Positions 29,601 to 39,508 of a DNA stretch of 64,000 bases are shown in pieces. This DNA is from Diplonema japonicum (lineage: Eukaryota; Euglenozoa; Diplonemea; Diplonemida; Diplonemidae). The translations under genes and the position numbers were made by a program. Under the pieces are notes generated by a model, which saw nothing but the letters and a program-made list of their open reading frames with translations, was not told where the DNA came from and ran no database searches. The DNA lies in the NCBI GenBank assembly GCA_964019335.1, contig OZ025751.1:124001-188000 (forward strand). The letters are read 5' to 3'. Position 1 is the first letter of the stretch. Each line of letters begins with the position of its first letter.

Positions 29601-31538
29601 TTAAAAATTTTCTTTCAACATTAAACATACCGGAGCTTTTTGAACTTTATGACCTGAAATATTATTGACAACCGGCCTCGGAGAAAGCGAAGAAGAGCTA
29701 CTTGTTAATGTAGTGTCGCTCACCAACGAAGGGACTCGAGACGAAGGAATGGCCTTGGTACCTCCAGCAGGGAGCGAAGATCTCCTACCAGTGGCAACAC
29801 CAGAAGAAGAGGATCGCGCGGTAGCGGGTGTCCGGACCCCACTCGACGTAGGAGGGGTACGGCTCCGCGTTTTCTTGGGCGTGCCAAACCTGCTAGGAAA
29901 CGAACCCTCACGGGTACTGCCATTCGACCTCGTTGTATTTTGTCTAACATAAATCGATGAAGATGAAGTGGTATAAACCTTAGGACGCCTGTTGCCAGGG
30001 GATCGCCTGTTCCCATGTAGCTCCTCAAGCTGCCTTTGCAGGCCTTGGTGCTCATATAGCAGCCCTTCCTTTTCCTCTTCTCTCTTGCGAAGCTCGCGAG
30101 CCATCCCGCGGTTTTCTCCTTGAGCGATCTCCAACTTAAGAGATTCTTCTTTCAGTTTCGAGTTCAACCCGTCGCGCTCCCTCTGCCACACATGTTCTTT
30201 CGATGTTGCTTCAAGGTGTTTTTTTCTTTCCCCTGCCAGTTCCATTCTCAACACCTCCACCTCACTCTTCAACATTTTTACCAATCCGATTAATTCCGTG
30301 CACACGGTCTCCTCCACCATTGGGGTTCCTACTGGTGTAGACGTGTTCATTACACTGTTCACCAAAACGGGGGTTGTGATGGTTGGTTGTGGAGGTGCAA
30401 GGGTCCGGGGTTGCGGGTTAACCTCTTCAGGTGTGAATGCGAGCACACCTGTTACCTCTCTGTTCGGGGTTTCTAAAGGAAGCGATGCAGGGGTTGATGC
30501 AATACTGCACATACTGCTCGACGGCAGGACCTCTGCTTGCAGCTTCGATGTCAACGAAACAGTTCTAATAGAAGCCTGAAGTGCTGTGGGAGACGGTGAC
30601 ACGCATGCTATGATCTTTGAAGCCCATGATCTTCCTTGCAAACCTTGTAACACGTAACCTATCCCTTCCGGGTATGTTGTGTCGGAGTCTTCCTCCAAAG
30701 CAAGGTTGTGGATCGCATTGCTCATTTCACTTCCGTTGCCGTGCGTGACCAATACCCCGGGATCCACCTCGACAAGGCTTAGAACCGGGTAGCTTGATTT
30801 GCTACCGGAGTTTTTCCTTTCCACACGGAGGGATATTATTGTGGTGCCGCGTGGGTGGCCGTCTTCTCGAAGCTTAGCAAGGTTGCTGTGCGCGGTGACG
30901 ACGGTATCCCATAAAGGGTTCCACCCTAGGATGGGACCCGCATAGATGTCATCTTGTAATGTGCAGGGTGTGCATTGTATGAGGTTGTAGGTAGAACCGT
31001 CGGGGGAGAGTTCTACGATTGACATTTTAATTTGATTCGGATTGTCGGTGTCTTCACCTCCGAAGGCTTCCCACAGTGCTTCTACAAATGTAGAGAGGAT
31101 GGAGTCGCTAGGGGGTGTGCTGGATTCTATCGGGTCCCCGATGAGAAGTTTTGTTTTCCCCGAGGCGCGGGCGCCGAACGCAGTGATGGCCACGTCTCGG
31201 CCCGACAGAAACTCTTTCAAGGCAGGTAAGGCGAGTTCTCGTGAAACATTTGTCAATGATGTGGTTGGTGGTGCTCCTGGAAGGCCGTCTCCGACGCCCC
31301 AGTAGCAGTTTGTTGTGTCCTTTTTCAGTTTTATCGTGTCTTCACGCACGTCCCTCAGTACTATAACTCCTATGCCCGGGGGTTTTGGTATGTCGTCCTT
31401 TATGAACCTTTCGTCGCAGTCGCCCTCAGCCGTTCCTACTAGGACTGCACTCTCTAAAGGAATTCGGAGAACATTGCAGGACTCCACTTCATGTTCTAAG
31501 AATGGTCTCACGTGTGCGTGAACCTCGGTTCGTTTCAT
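29601..31538 (-). CDS. Divergent kinesin-like protein with degenerate ATPase motifs
   Basis: Single exon, 645 residues. The N-terminus TEVHAHVRPFLEHE mirrors the kinesin VRVRPF start. A P-loop-like FGARASGKTKLLIG (residues 121-134) stands where kinesins have FGQTGSGKTYTM. Switch I (SSRSH) is replaced by PRGTTIISLRVERKNSG, and switch II (LVDLAGSE) by LVEVDPGV near 265-275. The end of the motor is recognisable as IACVSPSPTALQASIRTVSL. A coiled coil at about 408-515 (VEVLRMELAGERKKHLEAT; RELRKREEEKEGLLYEHQ) and a Ser/Arg/Thr-rich tail follow. Loss of catalytic residues in both switches suggests a motor that binds microtubules or partners without normal ATP cycling. The kinesin assignment is inference from collinear motifs. 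Confidence 0.7.
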   Translation of the reverse strand: MKRTEVHAHVRPFLEHEVESCNVLRIPLESAVLVGTAEGDCDERFIKDDIPKPPGIGVIVLRDVREDTIKLKKDTTNCYWGVGDGLPGAPPTTSLTNVSRELALPALKEFLSGRDVAITAFGARASGKTKLLIGDPIESSTPPSDSILSTFVEALWEAFGGEDTDNPNQIKMSIVELSPDGSTYNLIQCTPCTLQDDIYAGPILGWNPLWDTVVTAHSNLAKLREDGHPRGTTIISLRVERKNSGSKSSYPVLSLVEVDPGVLVTHGNGSEMSNAIHNLALEEDSDTTYPEGIGYVLQGLQGRSWASKIIACVSPSPTALQASIRTVSLTSKLQAEVLPSSSMCSIASTPASLPLETPNREVTGVLAFTPEEVNPQPRTLAPPQPTITTPVLVNSVMNTSTPVGTPMVEETVCTELIGLVKMLKSEVEVLRMELAGERKKHLEATSKEHVWQRERDGLNSKLKEESLKLEIAQGENRGMARELRKREEEKEGLLYEHQGLQRQLEELHGNRRSPGNRRPKVYTTSSSSIYVRQNTTRSNGSTREGSFPSRFGTPKKTRSRTPPTSSGVRTPATARSSSSGVATGRRSSLPAGGTKAIPSSRVPSLVSDTTLTSSSSSLSPRPVVNNISGHKVQKAPVCLMLKENF

Positions 31539-32170
31539 TCCTCTCTCTCTCTCCCTTCCCCCTCCCCCCTTTTTTTTGTTTCCGGAGGGTTTCTTTTTTT
31601 TTTTTCTTTGAATCCAGTTTGCAAATAAAAAGAAAAAAAGAGGTTTTACATCTAGAGAAACATGGTTTGGGAAGGGAGGGGATGTGATCGCTGAGGGTGG
31701 GTGGGGGGGGGAAAGGGGGGGTTTTTTTTTTTAAAGGGAAAGCGGTACATGAGGGAGGGGGATATAAGAACGTAACTGAGAGCGGCGGTGTGAGGGTTTT
31801 GGCCTTTTTTTTTATTTCTTTTTTTTTTTAGTATCTACTAATGTGTGGCGATGGGTTAGAACAGAATTTTTTTTTTGTTAAAAACAAAAAAGGTATGGGC
31901 TAAAAATATAGGGGGGTTGAGGGTGGGGTTGCAAAGACTAAACAGAAATACTTCATTCTTTTTCTTTCATTCCTATTCAACACGTACAAAAAAAGAAGGA
32001 GGGGGAAACAAATTTAAATAAAAAAAAATCTGGCGTTTTCTTTTTTAAATTGTTTCCCTCTTTCTTTTCATTCTTTTTCAGGTTTAACTTTTTTTTTTTT
32101 TTCCCTCTTTTTTTTTCTTCTTCTTTTCTTACATAAACGTTCTTTCGTTTCGGGGTGGTATTTTTAACAC

Positions 32171-32213
<43 letters not shown>

Positions 32214-32229
32214 CCCTTCGAAGAATGGG

Positions 32230-32268
<39 letters not shown>
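31539..32268. other. Intergenic homopolymer DNA
   Basis: CT-rich at 31543-31570, G runs near 31700, and adjacent T and A runs (about 40 each) at 32173-32213 and 32230-32268 that could form a T/A hairpin around GGGAAGCTTCTTACCC-like spacer sequence. No gene. Confidence 0.45.
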
Positions 32269-32270
<2 letters not shown>

Positions 32271-32820
32271 ACTCCCCAAAAAGAGGGGGAAGGCTTTGAA
32301 ACACAGGACATCCCACAACCGGCTGATCTTGCAGTTTAAACGCAAAATTCGACCCGGAAGGAGGGTGGGGTGCGGAGAAGGAGTAGGTTCCCCGAGGTGG
32401 GGATGGTGACGAGAAGCAACAACCCGAACTGGAGGGTATGAAGTTGTTCGTGGGCAGCAGAGGGGGTGGATTCATAGAAACTGCGAGAGCTAGATCTACG
32501 GGTGGGGCAGGAGAGGGCGACACAGCCGTGCTGAGAGACGCCGTGTGAGAAGTCCGCCTTTTTTTAGACGGGTTCACACCCAAGTCCCCCGGCCCTGGCA
32601 AACTCGTAATAAGCGAGCTCAAGTCAAATGCTGACAAGGTCCTCCCCCGCTTCGCTGTATGGCTCTCCGCCTCCCTCATGTCCTCATCACCACTGCAGCT
32701 GCTATTCGTCTCGCCGTCAAAGGAGAGCATCCTTCCCTCTGTGTTGTCATCTAGTTGAGCCAACACCCTTCTTGCTTTATCCTTGATTGGGGCCCACGGG
32801 ACCTGGATGTCCCCACTCAT
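32269..32820 (-). CDS. Small disordered hypothetical protein (183 residues)
   Basis: Starts at ATG 32820 (MSGDIQVPWAPIKDKARRV) and ends at TAA 32269. Composition is Ser/Pro-rich with an acidic patch (CSGDEDMREAESH), a possible basic nuclear signal (NPSKKRRTS at about 82-90) and a Pro/Ser/Phe-rich C-terminal half. No domain seen. Its position just downstream of RBBP6 and its nuclear-like composition hint at a nuclear role, but only weakly. Base composition and codon usage look like a real gene, unlike nearby homopolymer frames. Confidence 0.62.
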
Positions 32821-32952
32821 AGTGGATAGCCCTGGTGGTGGTGGTGGTGGTTGGGTGCAGATAAAACTGAAAATAGAACACTTTTTTTTTTAAAGGGCGG
32901 GGGAAAGGAGGGAGGGAGGGATTTAGAATAAAAAAAAAAAAAAAGGAGACAC

Positions 32953-32986
<34 letters not shown>

Positions 32987-32990
32987 TTTA

Positions 32991-33631
32991 CTACCTCAGG
33001 GGGCTGCTTGACCTTTTCCGCTTCTCCCGTTTCTTCTCCTTTTTGTCTTTTTTCCGTTCCTTCTTGTCACGCTTGTCTCGGCGGCGGTCTTCGCTGTGCT
33101 GGCGCTTGTCTCTGTCTCTGTCCCTGTCCCTGTCCCTGTCTCTATCTCTGTCCCTATTCCTGTCCCTGTCTTCTTTATATCCCCTGTCCCTGTTTCTGTC
33201 TCTGTCTCTGTCTCTTCTGTCTCTGTCCCTGTCGTAACCCCTATCCCTGTCTCTGTCCCTATCTCTGTCCTTGTCCTTGTCTCTCCTGTCCCTTCTGTCT
33301 CTGTCCTTATCTCGGCTATCTCTTTCCCGGTGCCTCTCGTGGCTGCTTCTCCGGGTTCCTCTTCTGTCCTTGTCCTTTTCCTTGTCCTTGTCCTTCTCTG
33401 TGTCCCCTTGTGTCGCGCCCTGCAGCTCCGACACCAGAGTGCGTGCGTCACGCAAGATACCTTCTTTCGCTGATTCTGTTCCTGATGGTGGGGGGGCTTG
33501 TTTTTCCCTATTTGTCTTTTTTTCACAATACCAAGTGATGTGGCGGGCGACGGTCGGTTCCCATCCCCAACAGCAGCAGCAGGGCTAGGCTCCGCCGCGA
33601 CATTGTTGCTCTGGCGTGCGGCTGTAGAAAC

Positions 33632-33667
<36 letters not shown>

Positions 33668-35117
33668 TTCGTTCCCCCCCCATACCTTGCATCGCCAGTG
33701 CTTTTTTATAAACTTCCTTTTTCTGCAATGCTAGAAACTCTTCTTTTGTCAGCGGCACGAAGCCGGGGGCGAAGAGCGTTGGCAGAACCTGGTTGGGGAG
33801 GAGGGATGCGATTCTCGGAGGGGTTGTGGCTGGTGTTGCCCCCGCAGCGTCTTCCTCTGCGGAGGCCTTCGCCTCCTCTGCACTGAGAGAGGCGGTGGTG
33901 GCGGAGTTGGATGATACGGTGGTCGTCAAGAGGCGCTTGGAAGGTGTGGAACCGGATTTACCCGCTTCCTCTTCCTGCCGCTGCCGTTGTTTTTCAGCTT
34001 GGGTGTCGATGATGCTTTGCTGCGCTTTTTGCTTCTGTTCTGTTTCGTACTTTAGTTTGAAGCTTTTGCACATATCGCGCAACATCTTCGCCACAACGAT
34101 CATTTCACTTTTGACCTTCTCCCCGCACCCTGGACAACTACGGTCCTTTTCATCCAGGCTTTTTTCCAAGCAAGACGTGCAATAGCTCTCACCGCAGCAT
34201 GACACCAATACCGCATCTGTGAATAAACCGCTGCAGATTAAACATGTCAAGTCCTCTGGGATGACATCGCTAGGGATCTTGTGCTCCACCGTGGAACGCT
34301 GGTCCTCGGCGGTCGTCCGGAGGACAGAGTTGAACTGTTCGGCGTTCGGTTTCAATTTGAAGATTACTCCGGTGTTTTGGTGTTGGTAGGTAGCATCAGG
34401 GTCGTCAGCGTTGCAGACTTCAAGCATGGCGGCGGGTACACCCCGAGGTGTCACAAGCTTTCTTTTAGGAATGTATTTTTTTGTAGGGCAGTGGGCAGGC
34501 CAGTGTCCAGTTTCCCCGCATAGTGAACAAGGTTGGTTTTTAGGCGGGGGCTTGTTCAAAGCATGGCAAAACGTAGGCGCAACTAAGTCAACGGTTTTTG
34601 CAGCACCGCCTTGACCGGGCCGGTTTTGATGTGTGTTGTACCCTTGTAGACGGGATGTCCGGGCGGCACGACCCAATACTTTTGTCATTTGGTACCGTTG
34701 TTCTTCGTCCGCGCGGAGGAGCTGCATTTTTTCCTCCTCGGTTTCCGCGCCTGTCACGGTGGATGTTGTTGCCGGTGTGACGGTTGCCGTTAGCAGCCGT
34801 TGCATGTCCTCTGATTGCTCCTTCACGAACTCTTTCATTTCCTTTTGTCTCATGAAGTTTGGCTTCTGCCATTTGTCTACCAACGGTCGCCTTTCTACAT
34901 TTAAAGAGATATTTTTTGCGACATATTCTGCGTCATTTTCGTAGGTGCTGCCTGTCTGCGCGTTGCTTAGGACAAGGTCGAAGTCTTTCGCGTTCATTTT
35001 CAGGGTCTCGGCGATCTGTTCCTTCACCTCGCCGACCTGCATCCTGGCGCCTTGGAAACTGAGCGTTTCGAAGTGAAGCGCTGATTTCAGCTTGAAAAAT
35101 ATGTTATTCGTTTCCAT
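32991..35117 (-). CDS. RBBP6: RBBP6/Mpe1-type protein: DWNN, CCHC zinc knuckle, RING
   Basis: Three exons, 33686-35117, 33532-33621 and 32991-33481, total 2013 bp, 670 residues. Domains: DWNN ubiquitin-like domain at residues 1-75 (FFKLKSALHFETLSFQG; MNAKDFDLVLSNAQTG); zinc knuckle C197-x2-C200-x4-H205-x4-C210; RING-like domain 292-331 (CLICSGLFTDAVLVSCCGE, YCTSCLEKSL, CPGCGEKV). This order is diagnostic of RBBP6 and yeast Mpe1, the E3-like subunit of the mRNA cleavage and polyadenylation factor. Exon 3 encodes a 90-residue Arg/Asp repeat (RDRDRDRD with Lys variants) and a Lys-rich end, like RS/RD tails of splicing factors. Introns are 33622-33685 (64 bp, GTATGG...CTACAG) and 33482-33531 (50 bp, GTATTG...CATCAG). 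I chose METNNIFF over an upstream in-frame Met because DWNN starts there. Confidence 0.93.
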
Positions 35118-35203
35118 CGCGAAACCACCGCCCCCTCCTGGAAAAAAAAATTTTTTTTGTAAATATGGATGGGTGGGGGGGGTAGAAAAAAATTGTTTTG
35201 TTT

Positions 35204-35974
35204 CTATTTCCATAATACATCAGATTGTCTGATGCTTTCCTTTGCCTCTCTTGACAGTCGTTCCCTTCGGAGTGCCGCGATCTTGCTTTCTTTTTTGTTT
35301 TTCTTGTCTTTTTTCTCCTTCCGCTTGTGTTTTTTCGCCGGTTCTCCGGTATTTTCCACTGCTGTTTGGGTTTGCCTCGCAAAATTTTCAAGTTTTCTTT
35401 TGAGGTTTTCGCTTTGGGCTTTCGTGTTGGCCACGTGCTCAGGGGTGCGATGGACCGTTATGTTGGACAATGGGTCTTGGAAGTATTTTTCTTTCTCCTC
35501 TGCTTTTTCCAGCTCTTTTCTGCGGATTTCGCCTTCTTCGGCGCGCTTTTTGTTGATTCGGCTCCATTCGATTTCTCTTTCTTTTTTCAATTTCCGAGCC
35601 GCTTCTTCTTTTCTCGCCTCTTCCTTTGCAAAATCAAAGGTCGTGTACATCCATGTTGCGTAGGCTTTGCTGCTTACCGATTGTTCGCTGTTCTTCAAAA
35701 TGTCACGTTTTTCCTGTTCTTCCGCTTCTCGTTTCTTGACTTCTTCTGCGTGCTTCTCCCTTTGCTGTTTGTTCATAAGGAGCTCTTTTGCGGCAGAAAC
35801 CGCTTGAAAAGCTTTTGTAGCATCCAGATTTCCTGCATTCTTATCAGGGTGCACGGCCAAGCTCAGCTTCAAAAAGATTTTGCCTAGTTTGCTTTCATCG
35901 ACATCGACCCCCACTTCCAATCCAAACATGTCAAAGCAGTTAGAAGAGGAAAGCACCTCCTGTACTGACTTCAT
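35204..35974 (-). CDS. J-domain protein, DNAJC8/Spf31-like
   Basis: 256 residues from ATG 35974; upstream in-frame sequence is homopolymer. The J domain occupies about residues 12-75 (NCFDMFGLEVGVDVDESKLGK... LSLAVHPDKNAGNLDATKAF) with the HPD triad at 42-44 needed to stimulate Hsp70 ATPase. The remainder is a long charged helix (KEEARKEEAARKLKKEREIE; KELEKAEEKEKYFQDPL) and a very basic C-terminus (KKHKRKEKKDKKNKKESK). This architecture matches DNAJC8/Spf31-type nuclear J proteins linked to the spliceosome; that assignment is inference. It lies 87 bp from RBBP6, the closest spacing of any pair in this section. Confidence 0.85.
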   Translation of the reverse strand: MKSVQEVLSSSNCFDMFGLEVGVDVDESKLGKIFLKLSLAVHPDKNAGNLDATKAFQAVSAAKELLMNKQQREKHAEEVKKREAEEQEKRDILKNSEQSVSSKAYATWMYTTFDFAKEEARKEEAARKLKKEREIEWSRINKKRAEEGEIRRKELEKAEEKEKYFQDPLSNITVHRTPEHVANTKAQSENLKRKLENFARQTQTAVENTGEPAKKHKRKEKKDKKNKKESKIAALRRERLSREAKESIRQSDVLWK

Positions 35975-36677
35975 ATTTTTTTCTTTTTTTTTTCCATTCC
36001 CTGAGTGAGAATTTAAATAAAAAATGGTATTTTTGTAGGGGGGGGAAAGAATTTTTTTGAATAAAATAAACAAAGGGGAAGGGGTGTACAGCAATAACAG
36101 TGGGGGTGAGGGGAACAAAAAATGGATTTTTTTTTGGGGGGGAGGGCCAACGATAATAAAGAGACAAAAGTTTTTTTTTTTAAAAAAAAAAATAAAAGAG
36201 ATTAACAATGGTCTGGGAAAGCGAAAGGGGGTGTGCCTACCGAATTGCATTTTGAATTAAAAGAAGGGGGGGGGGGGGAAATAGAGTGAGGGAAAGGGGG
36301 ATCTTTACTTTTCTCCATTCTTTTCGTTTTTCTTTTTTTTTTTCCACTCAACAACAGCAGAAGTAGGGAAGATAGTTCCTTTTATAACCCGGACCATACA
36401 TTTTTCCTCTCAAAAAATGAACGTAACCCCGGATAAAGCCGAGTAAACGGTGTTTCTTTCCAGATCCTTCATATAACAGAAGAAGGAAAAAAAAAAAGAA
36501 AAGAAAAAACTTATACAAAAAATAAAATTCTCAGTTCAAAAAAAAAAAATTATATTCGTCTTTCTTCTTGTATTGTGTGGCTCCCCTCCCCCCTCTGTTT
36601 GGATGCGATCAAACAAAAACAAAAAAAAACAAAAAAAAATAACACCCATATATATATATATATTTTTTTTTTAGAGG

Positions 36678-36712
<35 letters not shown>

Positions 36713-36784
36713 ACAAAACAAAAAACGGGTAATCGGGAAAGAGGGTCATTTTTTTTTTTTTTTTTTTTCCCGTCTTCATTTCTT
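35975..36784. other. Intergenic homopolymer DNA with short AT repeat
   Basis: Contains a G run near 36267-36280, an (AT) run at 36649-36662 and an A run of about 35 bases at 36677-36711. No coding frame. Confidence 0.5.
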
Positions 36785-38362
36785 TCATAATTTCAATTCT
36801 TTTTGAAACGTACTTTCAAACCATTGCAACCAGATAGCCCTCTCAATTGTGGTCGGCGTAAGAAAGACATATTTCTTACTATCAGTCTTGATGAAAAATC
36901 CGATTTTCAGAGCGTTCAGCGTTGCTGATTGGGGTACCTCCTCTCCAACTTTGGTGATTCTTGACACTGGGGTCCTTTCAGGCGGTTCCCCGGACTTCAG
37001 CTGCCGTTTTGAAGCAATGACGAAGAAGATACCCTCATCGTCCTCCTCGAGGTAAATCTGCCTTTTCTTATACACGCAGGGTTCTCTCTTGTCACCCGAA
37101 ACAACTTCTAAATATGACCAAGTTTTAGGCGGCACGGGTGGGGAAGTACCAGACGATGCACTCCAAGCAGGGAACATTGTCGAACCGAATTTCGGGACAG
37201 CATCGGTATCATCCCACTCCGGCGAAGAAAGAATTTTTGCACGAGGCTGCTCTGGTATAGGCGATTCCTCCTCTTTTTCAATTTCTTTTTCGGGTTCTGG
37301 TTCTGGTTCTGGTTCCGGCTCTGGTTCAGGTTCAGGCTCAGGTTCCGGCTCTGGTGATACCGGTTTTTCGGGTTCAGGTTCAGGAGTTTTTGGTTTTTCA
37401 ACTCTGCGTTTTCTGCTGTCTGTGACCTTCAGCGAGGGTGTTATTTCCGCCAGCTTGCTGAAACAATTCAAACAACAGAAATCCTTCTCGCACACTTTAC
37501 ACCTAATAAACCCTTCCTCCACCAGATGGAGATCCTTCTCACCGCAGTCCCTCGTGCAGACCATATCTTCGGGAGCGTAACCTTCAGGAAGTCCGTCACA
37601 CTGTTCTAAATCGTGTTCCTCCACATCTACTTCTAGAGGTTGAGTTTGAGATGGTGGTGGTACCAAGGGGGGTGTGATTATGGGAGTAGGTGGGCAGAGT
37701 CCTGATGATTTTGTAGCGTCGCGTTTTTTTTTCGCGGAGGAAGATTTCGAGAATGAATGTAGGCGTTCGGTCGGGGTTTGGTAACCGATGGCGTCTGTTC
37801 GTTGAAGCTTTGCGGTTTTGAAGAGGTTGGTGCTGGGGTCCGCTTGTGCGATACCGAGCCATTTTTGTTTTTTTGACACGGTGGAATCGTGTCCGGGTTG
37901 GCCTTCTTCTTGAGTCTTGCGAATTGTGTCAAGGATACGTGAAAAATTTTCTGCTGACGTCCAGCTTCGAAATTCTAACAGCATATCCACTTCATTGGGG
38001 ATTCTTACATGTGCTTGGAAGACATCACGACCTCGATGGTTTAACTTTTGTCGGGTTATTTTGTTGACTTGAAACATGCTTGTGTATCTTTTCATGTGCG
38101 CGCTGCGTACGCTTTCCAACATTATCAGCTTCTTGTAACTTACTACGATGACTCTTGGTTGCCTTACCTCCTTGCTGCTTACCTTGTCGCATTCACTTAT
38201 AAAGTAAATCCCCGAGTTTGCTTCGGGTAGAAGCTGGTCGTAGTTACTTTTCCCTTTTTCGAGAAATGCCATGCCTGTTACCGCGCACACCTTGGTACCC
38301 TTCGCATTCTTGCCCCGTGGTGACGGGGCGTTCGGGGCTACAGAGGCTGAATTTTGTTGCAT
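36785..38362 (-). CDS. Double PH-domain protein with Cys-rich module, paralogue 1
   Basis: Single exon, 525 residues. N-terminal signature VCAVTGMAF, then a PH-like domain (about 45-165: GIYFISECDKVSSKE, PRVIVVSYKKLIML, IPNEVDMLLEFRSW). A conserved linker VSKKQKWLGI and LQRTDAIGYQTPTERLHS follows, then a Cys module at about 262-300 (CTRDCGEKDLHLVEEG, CKVCEKDFCCLNCFSK) that could bind zinc. A Glu/Pro repeat (PEPEPEPEP, DNA 37290-37385) leads to a C-terminal PH domain ending KYVFLTPTTIERAIWLQWF, with the invariant PH tryptophan. Probably a membrane-recruited adaptor recognising phosphoinositides; this is inference. The paralogue at 60505-62281 shares all five elements but carries an intron at the KQK/WLG boundary that is absent here. 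Confidence 0.8.
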   Translation of the reverse strand: MQQNSASVAPNAPSPRGKNAKGTKVCAVTGMAFLEKGKSNYDQLLPEANSGIYFISECDKVSSKEVRQPRVIVVSYKKLIMLESVRSAHMKRYTSMFQVNKITRQKLNHRGRDVFQAHVRIPNEVDMLLEFRSWTSAENFSRILDTIRKTQEEGQPGHDSTVSKKQKWLGIAQADPSTNLFKTAKLQRTDAIGYQTPTERLHSFSKSSSAKKKRDATKSSGLCPPTPIITPPLVPPPSQTQPLEVDVEEHDLEQCDGLPEGYAPEDMVCTRDCGEKDLHLVEEGFIRCKVCEKDFCCLNCFSKLAEITPSLKVTDSRKRRVEKPKTPEPEPEKPVSPEPEPEPEPEPEPEPEPEPEPEKEIEKEEESPIPEQPRAKILSSPEWDDTDAVPKFGSTMFPAWSASSGTSPPVPPKTWSYLEVVSGDKREPCVYKKRQIYLEEDDEGIFFVIASKRQLKSGEPPERTPVSRITKVGEEVPQSATLNALKIGFFIKTDSKKYVFLTPTTIERAIWLQWFESTFQKELKL

Positions 38363-39185
38363 TTTTTTTTTCCCCTCCTCCCACGCCCCTCCCCCCCCCC
38401 CCCCCCCCTCCTCTCGCTTCTCTTACCCCGTCACCTCCCCTTGCTTCCCTTTTTTTTTTTGGTTTGGTTATTATTATTATTATTTTTTTTTTTTTGGAAA
38501 GATGTTAAAAAGGAACTGACGTAATAATATGATTAAAGTCGGAGGACGTCTCAGCAAGACGCCCCTAAAATCGGAGAGGGGAAGAAAAAGTTCAAATTAA
38601 CATGCAAGCCCCTAAGACGAAAGCCGCATGCCTTAAAAAGGGAAGGGGGTATGGTCAGTACTAGGGATCTCAGTTTCGGTCAAATCTCGCGACTCCTCCA
38701 GGTGCTGACCTCTTCAGGCGAGAGGCACCCTTCAATGGCTCCTACTAGCGTCCCAGCAAGTGAGAGAGTACTTTTCCCGACCAAAAAACAAGAAAATCAA
38801 GCAAGGAGAGAGGGTGAAAGAGGGGGGGAGGGGGGGCGTTTCAATTTGTGTTGAGAAACAAGGGAATAACAAAAACTCGACCCGTATTTATATTAATTTA
38901 ATATTTGTGTGTGGGGGAGCGACTGTCCGAGAGAATGAAGTCATTACATTTAACGAACAATAGGATAGATATTTATTTGAATATTGAAAAGAACAATTTT
39001 TTTTTTTAATTCCAAGGATAACCACGTATAACAAGGTGCTTTCTTCGTTCATCAAAAGTTAAAAAGAAGTAGAAGAAGAGTTGAGGGGCAACTTGTCCGG
39101 TTTATCCATATTTTCTTACGCTCCATTTTTTATTTTATTTTTTTCTTGGTCAGGATGAAAGAAAAAAAAGGATCATGACCATTTC
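38363..39185. other. Intergenic region, partly unique sequence
   Basis: C run near 38390-38410 and TTA repeats near 38470-38480, then about 400 bases of balanced sequence (38520-38790). A minus-strand patch there reads LVGAIEGCLSPEEVSTWRSR before a stop, which is protein-like but too short to call. No RNA gene recognised. Confidence 0.35.
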
Positions 39186-39410
39186 TCACAATGAAGCAGC
39201 GAGGGATTTAATGTTTTGGGATGCGGTATCACAAGTGGGATTTGTGTCGCAGTAGCACAGGTTGGGGACGTGTTCCATCCTGGGGATAGGGATACTGTGT
39301 GCTGCAACATCCTTCCCATAAGGGAGCGGCTTTTCGGGCTTGCTAGGCCTATTGACTGACTGGGAAGCAAACGCAATACTTGCCACAGTCAATTGTTCGT
39401 TTTTTTTTTT
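39186..39410 (-). CDS. Orphan C-terminal exon or small ORF downstream of the PARP gene
   Basis: A frame ending at TGA 39186 reads VASIAFASQSVNRPSKPE, KPLPYGKDVAAHSIPIPR and MEHVPNLCYCDTNPTCDT, then ASQNIKSLAASL. It looks like genuine protein, but no ATG precedes it except through a poly(A)-derived lysine run. CTTCCCAG near 39360 is a plausible 3' splice site. It could be the last exon of the PARP gene, if that gene's apparent stop at 39509 lies past an unusual GTCTAAG donor, or a separate small gene whose first exon is missing. Family not recognised. Confidence 0.35.
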   Translation of the reverse strand, partial: KKKNEQLTVASIAFASQSVNRPSKPEKPLPYGKDVAAHSIPIPRMEHVPNLCYCDTNPTCDTASQNIKSLAASL

Positions 39411-39508
39411 TTTTTTTTTTTTCTCTCGCTCTTTAACAACAGCACTGAACAAAAAAAAAAAAAAAAGCAAAGTATTCTTTACTTTCTTCGCAAAACAACC
39501 TACACCTC

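Noticed and set aside
29601-31538. Annotation as an ordinary active kinesin
   Set aside because: Switch I and switch II residues needed for ATP hydrolysis are replaced, so only a degenerate kinesin-like assignment is justified.
33096-33400. Possible CRISPR-like or satellite array from regular CTGTCC repeats
   Set aside because: The repeat is a 6-12-bp coding repeat for Arg-Asp within RBBP6, with no spacers.
33008-33538. Cys/Pro/Leu-rich plus-strand frame
   Set aside because: It is the complement of the Arg-Asp repeat exon of RBBP6.
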